Notes: generated by a model from the sequence alone, not told the origin. 64,000 nucleotides of DNA from Nocardioides baculatus (GCF_016735675.1 NZ_JAERSG010000001.1:992001-1056000), one strand, 5' to 3'; shown: positions 54,364 through 63,937, counted from the first letter of the stretch. A program made the numbers and translations.

Positions 54364-55629
54364 TCACCAGCGGGAGGTGTTGACCTCGAAGTCCGGGTGG
54401 ATCGAGCGCATGTAGACCGTGTCCTCGCGACGGCGTACGCCGCAGGAGAGGTACTGCTCGTGGAGCTCGCCGAGCCGGTCGCGGTCGAGCGTGACGCCGA
54501 GGCCGGGGGTGGTCGGGACGGCGACCGAGCCGCCCTCGAAGGACAGCACGCCGTCGGTGATGACGTCCTCGGTCTTCCACGGGTAGTGGGTGTCGCAGGC
54601 GTAGGTGAGGTTCGGCGTGGCCGCCGCGAGGTGGACCATGGCGGCGAGCGAGACGCCGAGGTGGGAGTTGCTGTGCATCGACAGCCCGAGCCCCCACACG
54701 TCGGTGATGCCGCCGAGGAGAGCGGACTTCTTCAGCCCGCCCCAGAGGTGGTGGTCCGACAGCACGACCTGGACCGCACCCTGCGCGATCGCGGGCGGCA
54801 GGTGCTCCATCGCGATGACGCACATGTTGGTCGCGAGGGGTACGTCGGTGCCGGCCGCGACCTCCGCCATGCCGCGGATGCCGGGGGTCGGGTCCTCGAG
54901 GTACTCGACCACCCCCGCCAGCCGGTCGGCCGCCCTCAGCGACGTCGACGGCGTCCACGCGCCGTTGGGGTCGAGCCGCAGCGGCAGGTCCGGGAAGGTG
55001 TCGCGCAGCGCCTCGATCGCCTCGCACTCCCGGTCAGGGTGGAACACGCCGCCCTTGAGCTTGAGCGAGCCGAAGCCCCAGCCGTCGACCATCCGGCGCG
55101 CCTGCGTGACCAGCTGGTCGGGGGTCAGCGCCTCGCCCCACGCGTCGTCGGGGAGGCCGGGGTGGCCGGCCCACTTGTGGAAGAGGTAGCCACTGAAGGG
55201 CACCCGGTCGCGGACGGCGCCGCCGAGCAGGTCGCTGACCGGCACGCCGGCCTCGTGGCCCTGGAGGTCGAGGCAGGCGACCTCGAAGGGGGAGTAGACG
55301 GTGTCGACGGCGGAGTCCACGTCGAGCATCCCGCCGAAGGACGCACCGCCGCCACCGGTCTCGCGACCGAGCACGTCGGTGACGAGCCGCCGCAGGCCGT
55401 GCAGGTCGTACGGGTCGTGGCCCGGCAGCACCTCCGCGACGGCCGACAGGCGCGCGAGGTGTGCCTCGTCGGCGTACGTCTCGCCGAGGCCGAGGAGCCC
55501 GGAGTCGGTGTGGACCTCGACGATCGCGCGCAGCGCGTAGGGCTGGTGGACGCCGACGACGTTGAGCAGCGGCGGGTCACCGAAGGCGACCGGCGTGACG
55601 ACGACCTGCGAGATGCGGCTCCGGCTCAC
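54364..55629 (-). CDS. gudD: glucarate dehydratase
   Basis: This 421-residue enolase-superfamily protein starts MSRSRISQVVVTPVAFGDPP. Typical GudD features: LLNVVGVHQPYALRAIVEVHT (N-terminal capping strand), FGSLKLKGGVFHPDRE (Lys-x-Lys base), LRLDPNGAWTP (metal Asp/Asn), YLEDPTPGIRGMAE, TNMCVIAMEHLPPA and LGLSMHSNSHLGVSLAAM (catalytic His). It converts D-glucarate (and L-idarate) to 5-keto-4-deoxy-D-glucarate. It is the last gene of the tct operon; its start overlaps the usp stop by 4 bases. The aldolase that follows in the pathway is not in view. Confidence 0.93.
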   Translation of the reverse strand: MSRSRISQVVVTPVAFGDPPLLNVVGVHQPYALRAIVEVHTDSGLLGLGETYADEAHLARLSAVAEVLPGHDPYDLHGLRRLVTDVLGRETGGGGASFGGMLDVDSAVDTVYSPFEVACLDLQGHEAGVPVSDLLGGAVRDRVPFSGYLFHKWAGHPGLPDDAWGEALTPDQLVTQARRMVDGWGFGSLKLKGGVFHPDRECEAIEALRDTFPDLPLRLDPNGAWTPSTSLRAADRLAGVVEYLEDPTPGIRGMAEVAAGTDVPLATNMCVIAMEHLPPAIAQGAVQVVLSDHHLWGGLKKSALLGGITDVWGLGLSMHSNSHLGVSLAAMVHLAAATPNLTYACDTHYPWKTEDVITDGVLSFEGGSVAVPTTPGLGVTLDRDRLGELHEQYLSCGVRRREDTVYMRSIHPDFEVNTSRW

Positions 55630-56027
55630 CGGGCCGGCTTCACGGCGAGGATCGGCACGTCGAGGTCGAGCAGCAGGCGCTGGGCGTCGCTGCCGGTGAC
55701 GAGCTTGCCGACCGGCGAGCGGCGGCGCAGCCCGATCACGACGAGCCGGGCCGACGTGCGGTCGACGACCTTCTGGAAGGTCTCGACGAGGTCGTCGCCG
55801 TGGTCCGCGTGGTCGACGGTCGCCGTCACCCCGGCGGCGGCTGCGCGGGCGACCAGGTCGGCGCCTGCGGCCTCGTCGATCAGCTCACCGTCGACGGTGC
55901 TGCGCCGGCGCGGGCTGTTGAGGACCACCACCTCGTCGCCGTGGGCGGCGGCCTCGGCGAGGCCGGCCTCGAGGGCCGCCTCGCCGACGGGGGACGGGAC
56001 GTAGCCGATCACGATCGTGCTGGTCAT
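55626..56027 (-). CDS. universal stress protein (UspA family) in tct operon
   Basis: This 133-residue protein starts [20 protein letters not shown]. It has the Usp fold with an ATP-binding-like loop near the end: VVIGLRRRSPVGKLVTGSDAQRL (G-x2-G-x9-G-S-like), as well as the N-terminal VPSPVGEAA strand-helix. It overlaps both tctA and gudD by 4 bases, so its dose is tied to the transporter. A single Usp inside tripartite tricarboxylate transporter operons recurs in actinobacteria; a regulatory role is assumed, not shown. Confidence 0.88.
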   Translation of the reverse strand: MTSTIVIGYVPSPVGEAALEAGLAEAAAHGDEVVVLNSPRRRSTVDGELIDEAAGADLVARAAAAGVTATVDHADHGDDLVETFQKVVDRTSARLVVIGLRRRSPVGKLVTGSDAQRLLLDLDVPILAVKPAR

Positions 56028-57562
56028 CGCAGGGAGTCCTCTCGGGGGGCGGGCTCGGTCTCGGCGGAGGTGGGCTCCGGGGTGTCGCGACGGAAGGCCT
56101 TCCTGATGAGCGGCATCGCGATCACCAGGACGACGAAGGCGAGGATCGTGCCGGAGATCGGCCGCGTCACGAAGCCGGTCGCGTCGCCGTCGAACAGCAG
56201 CATCGAGCGGCGGAAGCTCGACTCGATGAGCGAGCCCAGCACGAAGGCCAGCACGAGCGGGCCGGGCTCGAAGCCGGTCTTCTTCATCAGGTAGCCGATG
56301 ATCCCGAAGATGATCATCACGAAGATGTCGAAGACCGAGTTGTTGATCGTGTAGACGCCGAGGATCGTGATGAGCGCGGTGATCGGCGCCAGGATCGCGG
56401 GCCGGATCCGCAGGATCTTCACGAAGATGCCGACCAGCGGGATGCTCAGCAGCAGGAGGATCAGGTTGCCGATGTACATCGAGTTGATGACGCCCCAGAA
56501 CAGGTCGGGACGCTCGTCGATGAGCTGCGGGCCGGGCGTGACGCCGACGACCAGCAGGGCGGCGTAGAGCATCGCCATCGACGCGTTGGCCGGGATGCCG
56601 ATCGTGAGCAGGGGGATGAACGACGACGTCGCGGCGGCGTTGTTGGCCGACTCGGGTCCGGCGACTCCCTCGATCGCGCCGCGGCCGAAGCGCTCCGGCT
56701 TCTTGGCGATGCGCTTCTCGGCTGCGTACGCCGCCAGCGACGCCATCACCGCGCCGCCACCGGGCAGCACGCCGAGGAAGAAGCCGATGAGCGAGCCGCG
56801 ACCGATCGCGGGGCCGGCCTCCCTGAGGTCCTTGCGCGAGGGCCAGATGTTGGCGATCGCCGCGGGGACGTGGGGCTTCCCGTGCCGCTCCTCGAGGTTG
56901 TAGAGGATCTCGCCGACACCGAACAGGCCCATCGCGACGACGACGAAGTCGATGCCGCCCTCGAGGTTGAGGCTGCCGAAGGTGAAGCGGTCGGCGCTGG
57001 TGAAGCTGTCGCTGCCGACGGTGGCCAGGAGCAGGCCGACCGCGGCGGCGACGAGCGCCTTCACGGTGTTGCCGTTGCCGACCGTGGCGACCAGGAGCAC
57101 GCCGAGCAGTGCGAGGGCGGCGTACTCCGGCGGGCCGAAGTCGAGCGCGTAGCCGGCCACGACCGGGCCGAGGAGCGTGAGGCCGACGATCGAGATCGTG
57201 GCGCCGACGAAGGAGCCGATGGCGGCGATGCCGAGGGCCGTGCCGGCCTTGCCCTGCTTGGCCAGGGCGAAGCCGTCGAACACCGTGACGACCGAGCTGG
57301 CCTCGCCGGGGATGCGGAGGAGGACCGACGTGATCGTGCCGCCGTACTGGGCGCCGTAGTAGATGCCGGCGAGCATGATGATCGCCGAGACGGGGTCGTC
57401 GGCGTTGTAGGCGATCGGCAGGAGGATCGCCATCGTCGCCGCGGGTCCGAGGCCCGGCAGGACACCGATCAGCATGCCGATGACGACGCCGATGAAGCAG
57501 TAGAGCAGGTTGCTCGGCTGGGTGACGACGCCGAAGCCGTCGAGGAATGCGTTCCAGTCCAT
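56024..57562 (-). CDS. tctA: tripartite tricarboxylate transporter, large permease TctA
   Basis: This 512-residue membrane protein has about twelve helices; it starts [20 protein letters not shown]. Signature segments are [37 protein letters not shown] and [18 protein letters not shown], plus [18 protein letters not shown], all of the TctA family. It forms the channel with TctB and receives substrate from TctC, driven by an ion gradient. The end of the protein ([19 protein letters not shown]) is an acidic tail. Confidence 0.95.
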   Translation of the reverse strand: MDWNAFLDGFGVVTQPSNLLYCFIGVVIGMLIGVLPGLGPAATMAILLPIAYNADDPVSAIIMLAGIYYGAQYGGTITSVLLRIPGEASSVVTVFDGFALAKQGKAGTALGIAAIGSFVGATISIVGLTLLGPVVAGYALDFGPPEYAALALLGVLLVATVGNGNTVKALVAAAVGLLLATVGSDSFTSADRFTFGSLNLEGGIDFVVVAMGLFGVGEILYNLEERHGKPHVPAAIANIWPSRKDLREAGPAIGRGSLIGFFLGVLPGGGAVMASLAAYAAEKRIAKKPERFGRGAIEGVAGPESANNAAATSSFIPLLTIGIPANASMAMLYAALLVVGVTPGPQLIDERPDLFWGVINSMYIGNLILLLLSIPLVGIFVKILRIRPAILAPITALITILGVYTINNSVFDIFVMIIFGIIGYLMKKTGFEPGPLVLAFVLGSLIESSFRRSMLLFDGDATGFVTRPISGTILAFVVLVIAMPLIRKAFRRDTPEPTSAETEPAPREDSLR

Positions 57563-57580
57563 GGTGGTCTCCTCTCGCGC

Positions 57581-58135
57581 TCAGAAGGCGATCAGGTGGG
57601 GGAGCGGGATCTTCAGGCCGTAGAGGAACAGCACGTAGAAGGCCGCGGTGGTGGCGAGGGAGACGACGATCGTGCTGCGCCAGGACTCGCCGCCGAGGAA
57701 GCGGAGCCACACGATGCCGAGCAGGGCGGCCGGGATCTCGAAGCCGACGACGGGCAGCAGCACGCCGAGGGCCACGAACGTGGCGCCGCCCGCCAGCACG
57801 AGCAGGCTGGACCGGGTGAACTTCTCGGCGTCGTCAAGGTGCCGGCCGACGGCCAGCAGGACCGCGGCGAGGACGGCGATCAGGACGGACACCACGAAGG
57901 GCCACAACCCCGGGCCGGGCCGCCGGAGCGACCCGAGCCCGTAGCCGTACGCCAACCAGGCTCCGGCGAGCCCGAGGACGAGCACCACGACCGCCGCGAC
58001 GACCTGGTAGGACGGACCCCCCTGCGGCGGTCGCTCGTCGGCCAGGTCCCGGGCGACCTCGGCCTGGAGCTCGGCGAGGATGTCGTGCTCCCGGGCCTCG
58101 CCCGGTCGCGGTGCGGTCTCGCTCATGGTGGTCAT
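57581..58135 (-). CDS. tctB: tripartite tricarboxylate transporter, small permease TctB
   Basis: This 184-residue protein starts MTTMSETAPRPGEAREHDIL (ATG 58126 also possible) with an unusually long cytoplasmic head of about 45 residues. Four helices follow: VVAAVVVLVLGLAGAWLAYG, GLWPFVVSVLIAVLAAVLLA, LLVLAGGATFVALGVLLPVV and TIVVSLATTAAFYVLFLYGL. This is the TctB layout; such subunits support the TctA channel. It lies 18 bp before tctA and 31 bp after tctC on the same strand. Confidence 0.88.
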   Translation of the reverse strand: MTTMSETAPRPGEAREHDILAELQAEVARDLADERPPQGGPSYQVVAAVVVLVLGLAGAWLAYGYGLGSLRRPGPGLWPFVVSVLIAVLAAVLLAVGRHLDDAEKFTRSSLLVLAGGATFVALGVLLPVVGFEIPAALLGIVWLRFLGGESWRSTIVVSLATTAAFYVLFLYGLKIPLPHLIAF

Positions 58136-58166
58136 CTCTCGTGCGGGGGTGATGAGGGTCCGAGGG

Positions 58167-59168
58167 TCAGCTGGCGTCGCCCAGGTCGATGCCGTACTCG
58201 TCGACGAGGTCGGCGTAGCGCTGCTTGTCCTCCTCGAGCTGGGCGACGACCTCGTCGCCCGGGATCTCCATCGGGGTGAGGTTGTTCTGCTCGTTGAACG
58301 CCTGGTACTCGTCGGTCTCGAAGGTCGCCTGCATCGCCTCGGCGATCGCGTCCTGGACGTCCTGCGGAGTGCCCTTGGGGACGGTCATGAAGCGGTACTG
58401 CGCGACCTCGACGTCGAGACCCTGCTCCTGGGCGGTGGGCACGTCGGGGAGGAAGCCGACGCGCTCGGGGCCGAAGACGGTGATCGGCACGATCTTGCCG
58501 GAGTTGATGTTCTCGATCGCCTCGCCGACCTGGAGGCAGGCGGTGTCGACCTGGTTGCCGAGCAGGGCGGTGAGCGCGGGGGCGCCGCCGTCGAAGGGGA
58601 TCGCCTCGGCCGGGGTGTCGTTGACGTTGAAGGTCAGCGCGCATGCGAGCTGTGCGCCCGTGCCGACGCCCGTGGTGCCGTAGGTGACCTTGCCGTCGGC
58701 GTTCGCGAAGTCGTCGATCGAGGTGAAGCCCGAGCCCTTGCTCGCCACGAGGACGTAGTCGTCGCGCGAGACGCCCTGGACGACGTCGAAGTCGGCGATG
58801 TCGGTGACCTGGTCCTCGGGGACGGCGAGCGGGGTGATCGCGAAGAGCGAGGCGTTCTGCACCGAGATGGTCGAGCCGTCGGCCTTGGCCTTGGCGACCT
58901 CCGCGGCGGCGAGCGCGCCGTTGGCGCCCTCGCGGTTGATGACCGGGAAGCTGCCGCCGAGCTCGTCGGACAGCCCGCGCGAGATCTGGCGGCTGATCAG
59001 GTCGGAGGAGCCACCGGCCGACGCACCGACCGGCATGTTGACCGCACCGGTGGGGTAGTCGCCGCTGTCGCTGCCGCCGCCAGCGGTGTTCTGGACGCCG
59101 CCACAGGCGGTCAGGGCAAGGGCAGCGCCGGCGACGAGGGCCGCCAGGCTGAGGGTCTGCTTGCGCAT
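58167..59168 (-). CDS. tctC: tripartite tricarboxylate transporter substrate-binding lipoprotein TctC
   Basis: This 333-residue Bug/TctC protein has a lipoprotein signal MRKQTLSLAALVAGAALALT, then the lipidated Cys in LTAC|GG. The mature protein has MPVGASAGGSSDLISRQISR, VINREGANGALAAAEVAKAK and TVPKGTPQDVQDAIAEAM. Bug proteins bind carboxylates with two conserved loops; given gudD in the same operon an aldarate such as glucarate is the likely ligand. AAGGAG precedes the ATG. First gene of the operon; a LysR gene is divergent. Confidence 0.93.
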   Translation of the reverse strand: MRKQTLSLAALVAGAALALTACGGVQNTAGGGSDSGDYPTGAVNMPVGASAGGSSDLISRQISRGLSDELGGSFPVINREGANGALAAAEVAKAKADGSTISVQNASLFAITPLAVPEDQVTDIADFDVVQGVSRDDYVLVASKGSGFTSIDDFANADGKVTYGTTGVGTGAQLACALTFNVNDTPAEAIPFDGGAPALTALLGNQVDTACLQVGEAIENINSGKIVPITVFGPERVGFLPDVPTAQEQGLDVEVAQYRFMTVPKGTPQDVQDAIAEAMQATFETDEYQAFNEQNNLTPMEIPGDEVVAQLEEDKQRYADLVDEYGIDLGDAS

Positions 59169-59219
59169 CGTGGTGCTCCTTATGAGGGGTGTGACCACCG
59201 ACACTAGGTTTGTACGACG

Positions 59220-59245
59220 ATGCCGGTCCAAGCCCGATTCGGCAT
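59220..59245. promoter_or_regulatory. LysR-type binding palindrome between tctC and the LysR gene
   Basis: ATGCCG (59220-59225) and CGGCAT (59240-59245) form a perfect interrupted palindrome with a 14-bp spacer in the 112-bp divergent region. It is the only long symmetry there and a natural site for the neighbouring LysR protein. Confidence 0.55.
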
Positions 59246-59268
59246 GGACTGATCCAGCGAGAGCATCG

Positions 59269-59283
59269 TAACCTCGGCGCGTG
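59269..59283 (+). promoter_or_regulatory. -10 box of leaderless lysR-type gene
   Basis: TAACCT (59269-59274) ends 6 nt before GTG 59281; there is no ribosome site. The pattern equals that before the M3 peptidase gene. Confidence 0.55.
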
Positions 59284-60195
59284 ATCACCCTCGACCAGGT
59301 CCGTTCCTTCGTCGCCGTGGCCGAGGAGCTGCACTTCGGTCGCGCCGCGGAGCGGCTCCAGATGACCCAGCCGCCGCTCTCCCGGCAGATCCAGAAGCTC
59401 GAGAAGACCGTCGGGGCGCGGCTCCTCGAGCGCGACAACCGCCGCGTCGAGCTCACCGGTGCCGGCGCCGCGTTCCTCGACGAGGCCTACCGGCTGCTCA
59501 ACCTGGTGGAGGGGGCGGGCGACCTGGCCCGTCGCGTCGACGCGGGCGCCGCCGGCGTCGTACGACTCGGGTTCACCGCCGTCTCCGCGATCTCCATCCT
59601 CGGCCCGCTGCTGCGCCGGCTCACCGCCGAGCTGCCGGACGTCGAGGTGGTGCTGTCCGAGCGCGTCACCAACGCGCAGGTCGACGGCATCCGGCGCGGC
59701 GAGCTCGACATCGGGCTGGCCCGGCCGCCGTTCGACACCTCGCTCCTGCGCTCGCGCGTGGTGCTGCGCGAGCCGCTCGTCGCGGTCGTCCCGGCCGCCC
59801 ACCAGCTGGCCACCGCCGACCGCCCGCTCGCGCCCGAGGACTTCGACGGCGAGCCGGTGATCGGCTACCACCCCGACCAGTCGCGCTACTTCCACGAGCT
59901 GTCGGTGCGGTTCCTCGCCAACGCGCACCCGCGCATCGAGCAGCGGGTCCACCAGGTCCTGACCGCGATGCTGCTCGTCTCCGCCGAGCGCGGCATCACC
60001 CTGGCCCCCGCGTCGGCGGCGTCGCTGCACGTGGACGGCGTCGTCTTCAAGGACCTCGCCCAGCACGGCGGCGACACGCGGGTCGACGCCGACCCGGACC
60101 GGCCGGTCGAGCTGCACGCGATCTGGTCGCGCGAGGCGGTCACCCCGGTCGTACGGCGCGTGCTCGAGGTCGTCGCGGAGCGCGAGCACGGCTAG
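59281..60195 (+). CDS. LysR-family transcriptional regulator
   Basis: This 304-residue protein starts MITLDQVRSFVAVAEELHFG. The N-terminal winged helix has FGRAAERLQMTQPPLSRQIQKLE, followed by the linker helix RLLERDNRRVELTGAGAAFL. The ligand domain (about 95-295) contains VRLGFTAVSAISILGPLL and LDIGLARPPFD. It is divergent from tctC, so it most likely activates the tct-usp-gudD operon in response to an aldarate or a catabolite. The start follows a leaderless promoter. Confidence 0.93.
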   Translation: MITLDQVRSFVAVAEELHFGRAAERLQMTQPPLSRQIQKLEKTVGARLLERDNRRVELTGAGAAFLDEAYRLLNLVEGAGDLARRVDAGAAGVVRLGFTAVSAISILGPLLRRLTAELPDVEVVLSERVTNAQVDGIRRGELDIGLARPPFDTSLLRSRVVLREPLVAVVPAAHQLATADRPLAPEDFDGEPVIGYHPDQSRYFHELSVRFLANAHPRIEQRVHQVLTAMLLVSAERGITLAPASAASLHVDGVVFKDLAQHGGDTRVDADPDRPVELHAIWSREAVTPVVRRVLEVVAEREHG

Positions 60196-60277
60196 GTCAC
60201 GAGAGCGCGATTCCTCCCCTCAGGGGCCCTTCATCTGTGAAGGTGGGGGCGGTAGCGGGATCGAGCCAGGGGGCAAC

Positions 60278-62068
60278 GTGGCAGACGTGACAGCAGGGGG
60301 GCCAGACGGAGCGGTCCCGTGGGCCGACGAGCAGACGCGCCAGCATCTCCAGGTGCTGGTCGAGAGCGTCGCGACGCTGGCCGGGTTCGAGCAGTCGGCG
60401 ATCACGCTGCGCCGGAGCGAGGACTACCTGATCCTCGTCGCGGCGGGCGTCCCCGACGGCTTCGCCGGCACGCGGGTGCCGTTGTCGGCGATGGAGGAGG
60501 AGATGTCGCGCGCCGACGACTGGGGCGTGTGGCGCTACGTCCCGCACGAGCGCGTGAGCGCGGAGGTGCTGGCCTACAGCCACATCCCCGACGTCGTGCC
60601 GCTGGACGTCGAGGACGCGTGGCACCCGCTCGACATGCTCTTCGCCCCCCTCCACGACGACGACGGCGTGCTGCGAGGACTGCTGTCGGTCGACAGCCCC
60701 CGCAACGGCCGCAAGCCCGGTCCCGAGCAGATGAAGGTGCTCACCCAGTACGCCGGCGTCGCGCGCACGCTCGTGCTGCTCGCGCTGGAGCGGGAGACGC
60801 TCGCCGAGCGGGTCCGGATCACCGACGAGGCGCGCGGGATCGTGCGCCAGGCGCTCGGCGAGCCGTCGCTCGAGATGGTGCTGGAGGCCTGCCGCTCCGC
60901 GGTCACCGAGTGCTTCGACGCCATCGGCCTGTGGCTCACGGCGTTCCACGAGGACGGCGTGCAGGCCACGACGTCGTACGCCGTGGGCAACGACGCGACG
61001 CCGCCCTTCGCGGAGATCGACGATGTGGTGATCCGGCTGGCCCACCGCTACTGGACCGACCAGTACGTCGCGCACTTCTCGCACGCGCGGGCCGAGCACC
61101 CCGGCCTCCCGCAGGCGGACGCCGAGCGACTGCTCGCCTTCCTCGACCGGATCGGGATCGGCTCGGTGCTCTTCGTCCCGCTCGGGGCGGGCCCGGAGTG
61201 CCTCGGCTTCCTGGTGCTCACGCGGATCAGCGACACCCCGGAGTGGACGGCCGTCGAGCGCGACGCGGCGCTCGACATCGGCCGCGACCTCGGCCGCGCG
61301 GTCGCCAACGCCCGTCAGCTCGCTCGCGAGCGGGCCGTCGCCGACCACCTGCGACGCATCGACGGCTACCGCATGGAGATGGTCAACACCCTCGGCCACG
61401 AGCTGCGGACACCCCTGTTCTCGATGACCGCCAACCTCGAGCTGCTCGACGTCGACAACCTCGGCCCCGAGGACCGGCGCTCGGTCGCCGCGGCCAGTCG
61501 CGGCGCGGAGCGGATGCGCGCCGTCATCGAGGACCTGCTCACGATGGCGCAGATCGCCGACCCGGAGCGCGCGTTCGTGCCGGACCGGGTCGACCTGAGG
61601 GCGGTGCTGCTCGACGTCGCCGAGGAGTGCCGCCACGCCGCGGCTGCCAAGTCGCAGGACTGCCGCATCGACGCGCCCGAGGAGCCGGTCCTCGTCGCCG
61701 GCAGCCCCGACGAGCTGCACCGGATGCTCGCCAACCTCGCCAGCAACGCGATCAAGTACTCGCCGGAGGGCTCGGCGATCGACGTACGCCTCACGGCCGA
61801 CGACGACGTGGTCCGGGTGGCCTTCGCCGACGCGGGCATCGGGATCTCCGAGCCCGACCAGCGTCAGCTGTTCCGCGAGTTCTTCCGCTCCACCAACCCG
61901 CACGCCCTCGCCCGGCCCGGGACCGGCATGGGGTTGGCGATCGTCGACCGCATCGTGCGCCGCCACTCCGGGCAGGTCGACGTGGCGTCGCAGCTGGGCA
62001 AGGGCACGACCGTGTCGGTGACGCTGCCCGCGTTCGACCCCGACCTCAGCGGAGCGCCAGCGTCATGA
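60278..62068 (+). CDS. GAF-domain sensor histidine kinase
   Basis: This 596-residue soluble kinase starts at GTG 60278 after AGGGGG. Two GAF-like domains occupy about 25-185 and 205-345. The dimerisation helix has LGHELRTPLFSMT with phospho-His near residue 373. The ATPase domain has ANLASNAIKYSPEG (N box), FADAGIGISEPDQ (G1), LFREFFRS (F) and GTGMGLAIVDRIVRR (G2). There are no membrane segments, so the signal is cytoplasmic, perhaps redox or ligand. No response regulator is next to it. Confidence 0.93.
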   Translation: MADVTAGGPDGAVPWADEQTRQHLQVLVESVATLAGFEQSAITLRRSEDYLILVAAGVPDGFAGTRVPLSAMEEEMSRADDWGVWRYVPHERVSAEVLAYSHIPDVVPLDVEDAWHPLDMLFAPLHDDDGVLRGLLSVDSPRNGRKPGPEQMKVLTQYAGVARTLVLLALERETLAERVRITDEARGIVRQALGEPSLEMVLEACRSAVTECFDAIGLWLTAFHEDGVQATTSYAVGNDATPPFAEIDDVVIRLAHRYWTDQYVAHFSHARAEHPGLPQADAERLLAFLDRIGIGSVLFVPLGAGPECLGFLVLTRISDTPEWTAVERDAALDIGRDLGRAVANARQLARERAVADHLRRIDGYRMEMVNTLGHELRTPLFSMTANLELLDVDNLGPEDRRSVAAASRGAERMRAVIEDLLTMAQIADPERAFVPDRVDLRAVLLDVAEECRHAAAAKSQDCRIDAPEEPVLVAGSPDELHRMLANLASNAIKYSPEGSAIDVRLTADDDVVRVAFADAGIGISEPDQRQLFREFFRSTNPHALARPGTGMGLAIVDRIVRRHSGQVDVASQLGKGTTVSVTLPAFDPDLSGAPAS

Positions 62069-62504
62069 AGGTGCTGTTCGGGTCGGCGACGTAGGACCCG
62101 AACGGCTCGCACGGCGTGAAGCCGGCGCCTGCGTAGAAGGTCCGCGCCGGCACGAAGAAGTCCATGCTCCCGGTCTCGAGGGACACCCGCGCGACCCCGC
62201 GTCCGCGCGCATCCGCCAGCACGTGCGCGAGCATCCGGCTGGCGACCCCGGTGCCGCGGTGCGCCGGGTCGGTGCGCATGCTCTTGAGCTCCTCGTGCCG
62301 GTCGTCGAGCGCGGCGAGGGCCGCGGTGCCGACGATCGTGTCGCCGCTGGTCGCCACCCAGAGGCGTACGCCCTCTCGCTGGAGCGCGGAGAGGTCGAGG
62401 GCGTGGCGGCTCTCGGGCGGCGCCGTCGGCTCCATGTCGTCGAGGTGTGCCTGGAGGAACGCGGCCAGGCGCGGGTCGGCGAAGTCGGCTCGGGCGATCT
62501 GCAC
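62046..62504 (-). CDS. GNAT family N-acetyltransferase
   Basis: From GTG 62504 the protein has 152 residues (VQIARADFADPRLAAFLQAH). The acetyl-CoA loop is RTDPAHRGTGVASRMLAHVL (R-x2-G-x-G/A); ARVSLETGSMDFFVPARTFYAGAGF supplies the strand and helix after it, typical of YjgM/PA4866-like amino-acid or phosphinothricin acetyltransferases. The start is inferred from a CATGAT box 6 nt before it (leaderless). The gene overlaps the end of the kinase gene by 23 bp in convergent direction. Confidence 0.88.
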   Translation of the reverse strand: MQIARADFADPRLAAFLQAHLDDMEPTAPPESRHALDLSALQREGVRLWVATSGDTIVGTAALAALDDRHEELKSMRTDPAHRGTGVASRMLAHVLADARGRGVARVSLETGSMDFFVPARTFYAGAGFTPCEPFGSYVADPNSTFMTLALR

Positions 62505-62550
62505 GGACCCATCATGGACGCGCCGACCGGGTGGGTGCGACGGTGTGCGC

Positions 62551-63927
62551 ATGACGCGGACGCTCGACGTGGACTACCTCGTGGTGGGGGCCGGCGCGAT
62601 GGGGATGGGGTTCGTCGACACGCTCGTCGACCACTCCCCGTCCGCCAGGGTGGCGGTCGTCGACCGCCGGCACGCGGCGGGTGGGCACTGGCTGGAGGAC
62701 TACCCCTTCGTCCGGCTGCACCAGTCGTCGGCCTTCTACGGCGTCGCGTCGTCGGTGCTCGCGGGCGGTCGGAAGCAGGAGCGCGGGCCCGAGGCCGGGC
62801 TGCAGGTGCGGGCGTCGCAGCCGGAGATCGTCGACTACTACGCGCAGCAGGTCGAGCGGCTGCGGCAGACCGGTCGCGTCGAGGTGCTCACCGGGGCGTC
62901 GTACGCCGACCGGACGGTCGTGTCGCGCATCTCGGGGCAGTCGTGGGTCGTCCCGGACTCGTGCCGGATCGTGAACGCCCACCTGCTCGCTCCGAGCATC
63001 CCGGCCGAGTCGTCCCCGCCCTTCGCCGTCGCGGACGACGCGCGGGTAGTGACGGTCAACGACGTCGTGCGGCTGGAGGAGGCGCCGAGCCAGTACGTCG
63101 TCGTCGGCTCGGGCAAGACCGCCACCGACGCGTGCGTGTGGCTGCTCGGGCAGGGCGTCGATCCCGGCGCGATCTGCTGGGTGCGCCCGCGCGAGCCGTG
63201 GATGCTCAACCGGGCGCTGATCCAGCCCGACCCCGCCGTCTACCTCGGCGTGCCCGCGACGATGTGGGAGGCCTCGATCGCGTCGTCGTCGCTCGACGAG
63301 GTCTTCCTCCGGCTCGAGGACGCCGGCGTGATGATGCGGATCGACCGGTCCCTCACGCCGACGATGGCCAAGGCGCCGACCCTCGGCGAGTGGGAGCTCG
63401 AGCTGCTGCGGTCGATCGAGGACGTCGTACGCCACGGGCACCTGGCCTCGGTCTCCCGCGGGCTGCTGACCTTCCGCGACGGGTCGTCGGTGCGCGTCGC
63501 CGACGACGCCGTCGTGGTGCACTGCGCGGCCGACGGTCTGAAGAACCCGCCGCTCGTGCCGATCTGGTCGCCCGCCGAGATCACCCTGCAACCCGTCCGC
63601 GCGGGGTTCCCGTGCTTCGGTGCCGCGATCACCGGCTACGTCGAGGCGACCCGTCACGACGACGCCGAGAAGAACCGGTTGTGCCCGCCCTCGCGCTACG
63701 GCAACTCGCTCGAGCAGTGGGCCGAGATGAACGTCCGCGGCGCCCGCGCCGCCGCGGCCTTCGGCGCTGAGCCGGACATCGCCGCCTGGGCCAACACGGT
63801 CGCGGTCAACCCGGCCCGGATCCCGCCGGGCTATTCGTCACCTGAGCTGGACGTGGTCCGCGAGCGGCTTGCCGCCTCCACCGGGCCGGGCGTCGCGGCG
63901 CTGGCCCGGCTGGCGGGGATGGGCTGA
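62551..63927 (+). CDS. FAD-dependent NAD(P)-binding oxidoreductase
   Basis: This 458-residue protein starts MTRTLDVDYLVVGAGAMGMG, a dinucleotide-binding Gly-rich loop (GAGAMGMG). GGHWLEDYPFVRLHQSS follows the second strand, and a second Gly loop is QYVVVGSGKTATDACVWL, as in flavin monooxygenase-like and related oxidoreductases. The C-terminal part has VHCAADGLKNPP and CFGAAITGYVEATRHDDAEKN. It may be a monooxygenase or dehydrogenase; substrate unknown. A hairpin element follows the stop by 10 nt. Confidence 0.82.
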   Translation: MTRTLDVDYLVVGAGAMGMGFVDTLVDHSPSARVAVVDRRHAAGGHWLEDYPFVRLHQSSAFYGVASSVLAGGRKQERGPEAGLQVRASQPEIVDYYAQQVERLRQTGRVEVLTGASYADRTVVSRISGQSWVVPDSCRIVNAHLLAPSIPAESSPPFAVADDARVVTVNDVVRLEEAPSQYVVVGSGKTATDACVWLLGQGVDPGAICWVRPREPWMLNRALIQPDPAVYLGVPATMWEASIASSSLDEVFLRLEDAGVMMRIDRSLTPTMAKAPTLGEWELELLRSIEDVVRHGHLASVSRGLLTFRDGSSVRVADDAVVVHCAADGLKNPPLVPIWSPAEITLQPVRAGFPCFGAAITGYVEATRHDDAEKNRLCPPSRYGNSLEQWAEMNVRGARAAAAFGAEPDIAAWANTVAVNPARIPPGYSSPELDVVRERLAASTGPGVAALARLAGMG

Positions 63928-63937
63928 CTCGCGGGTC

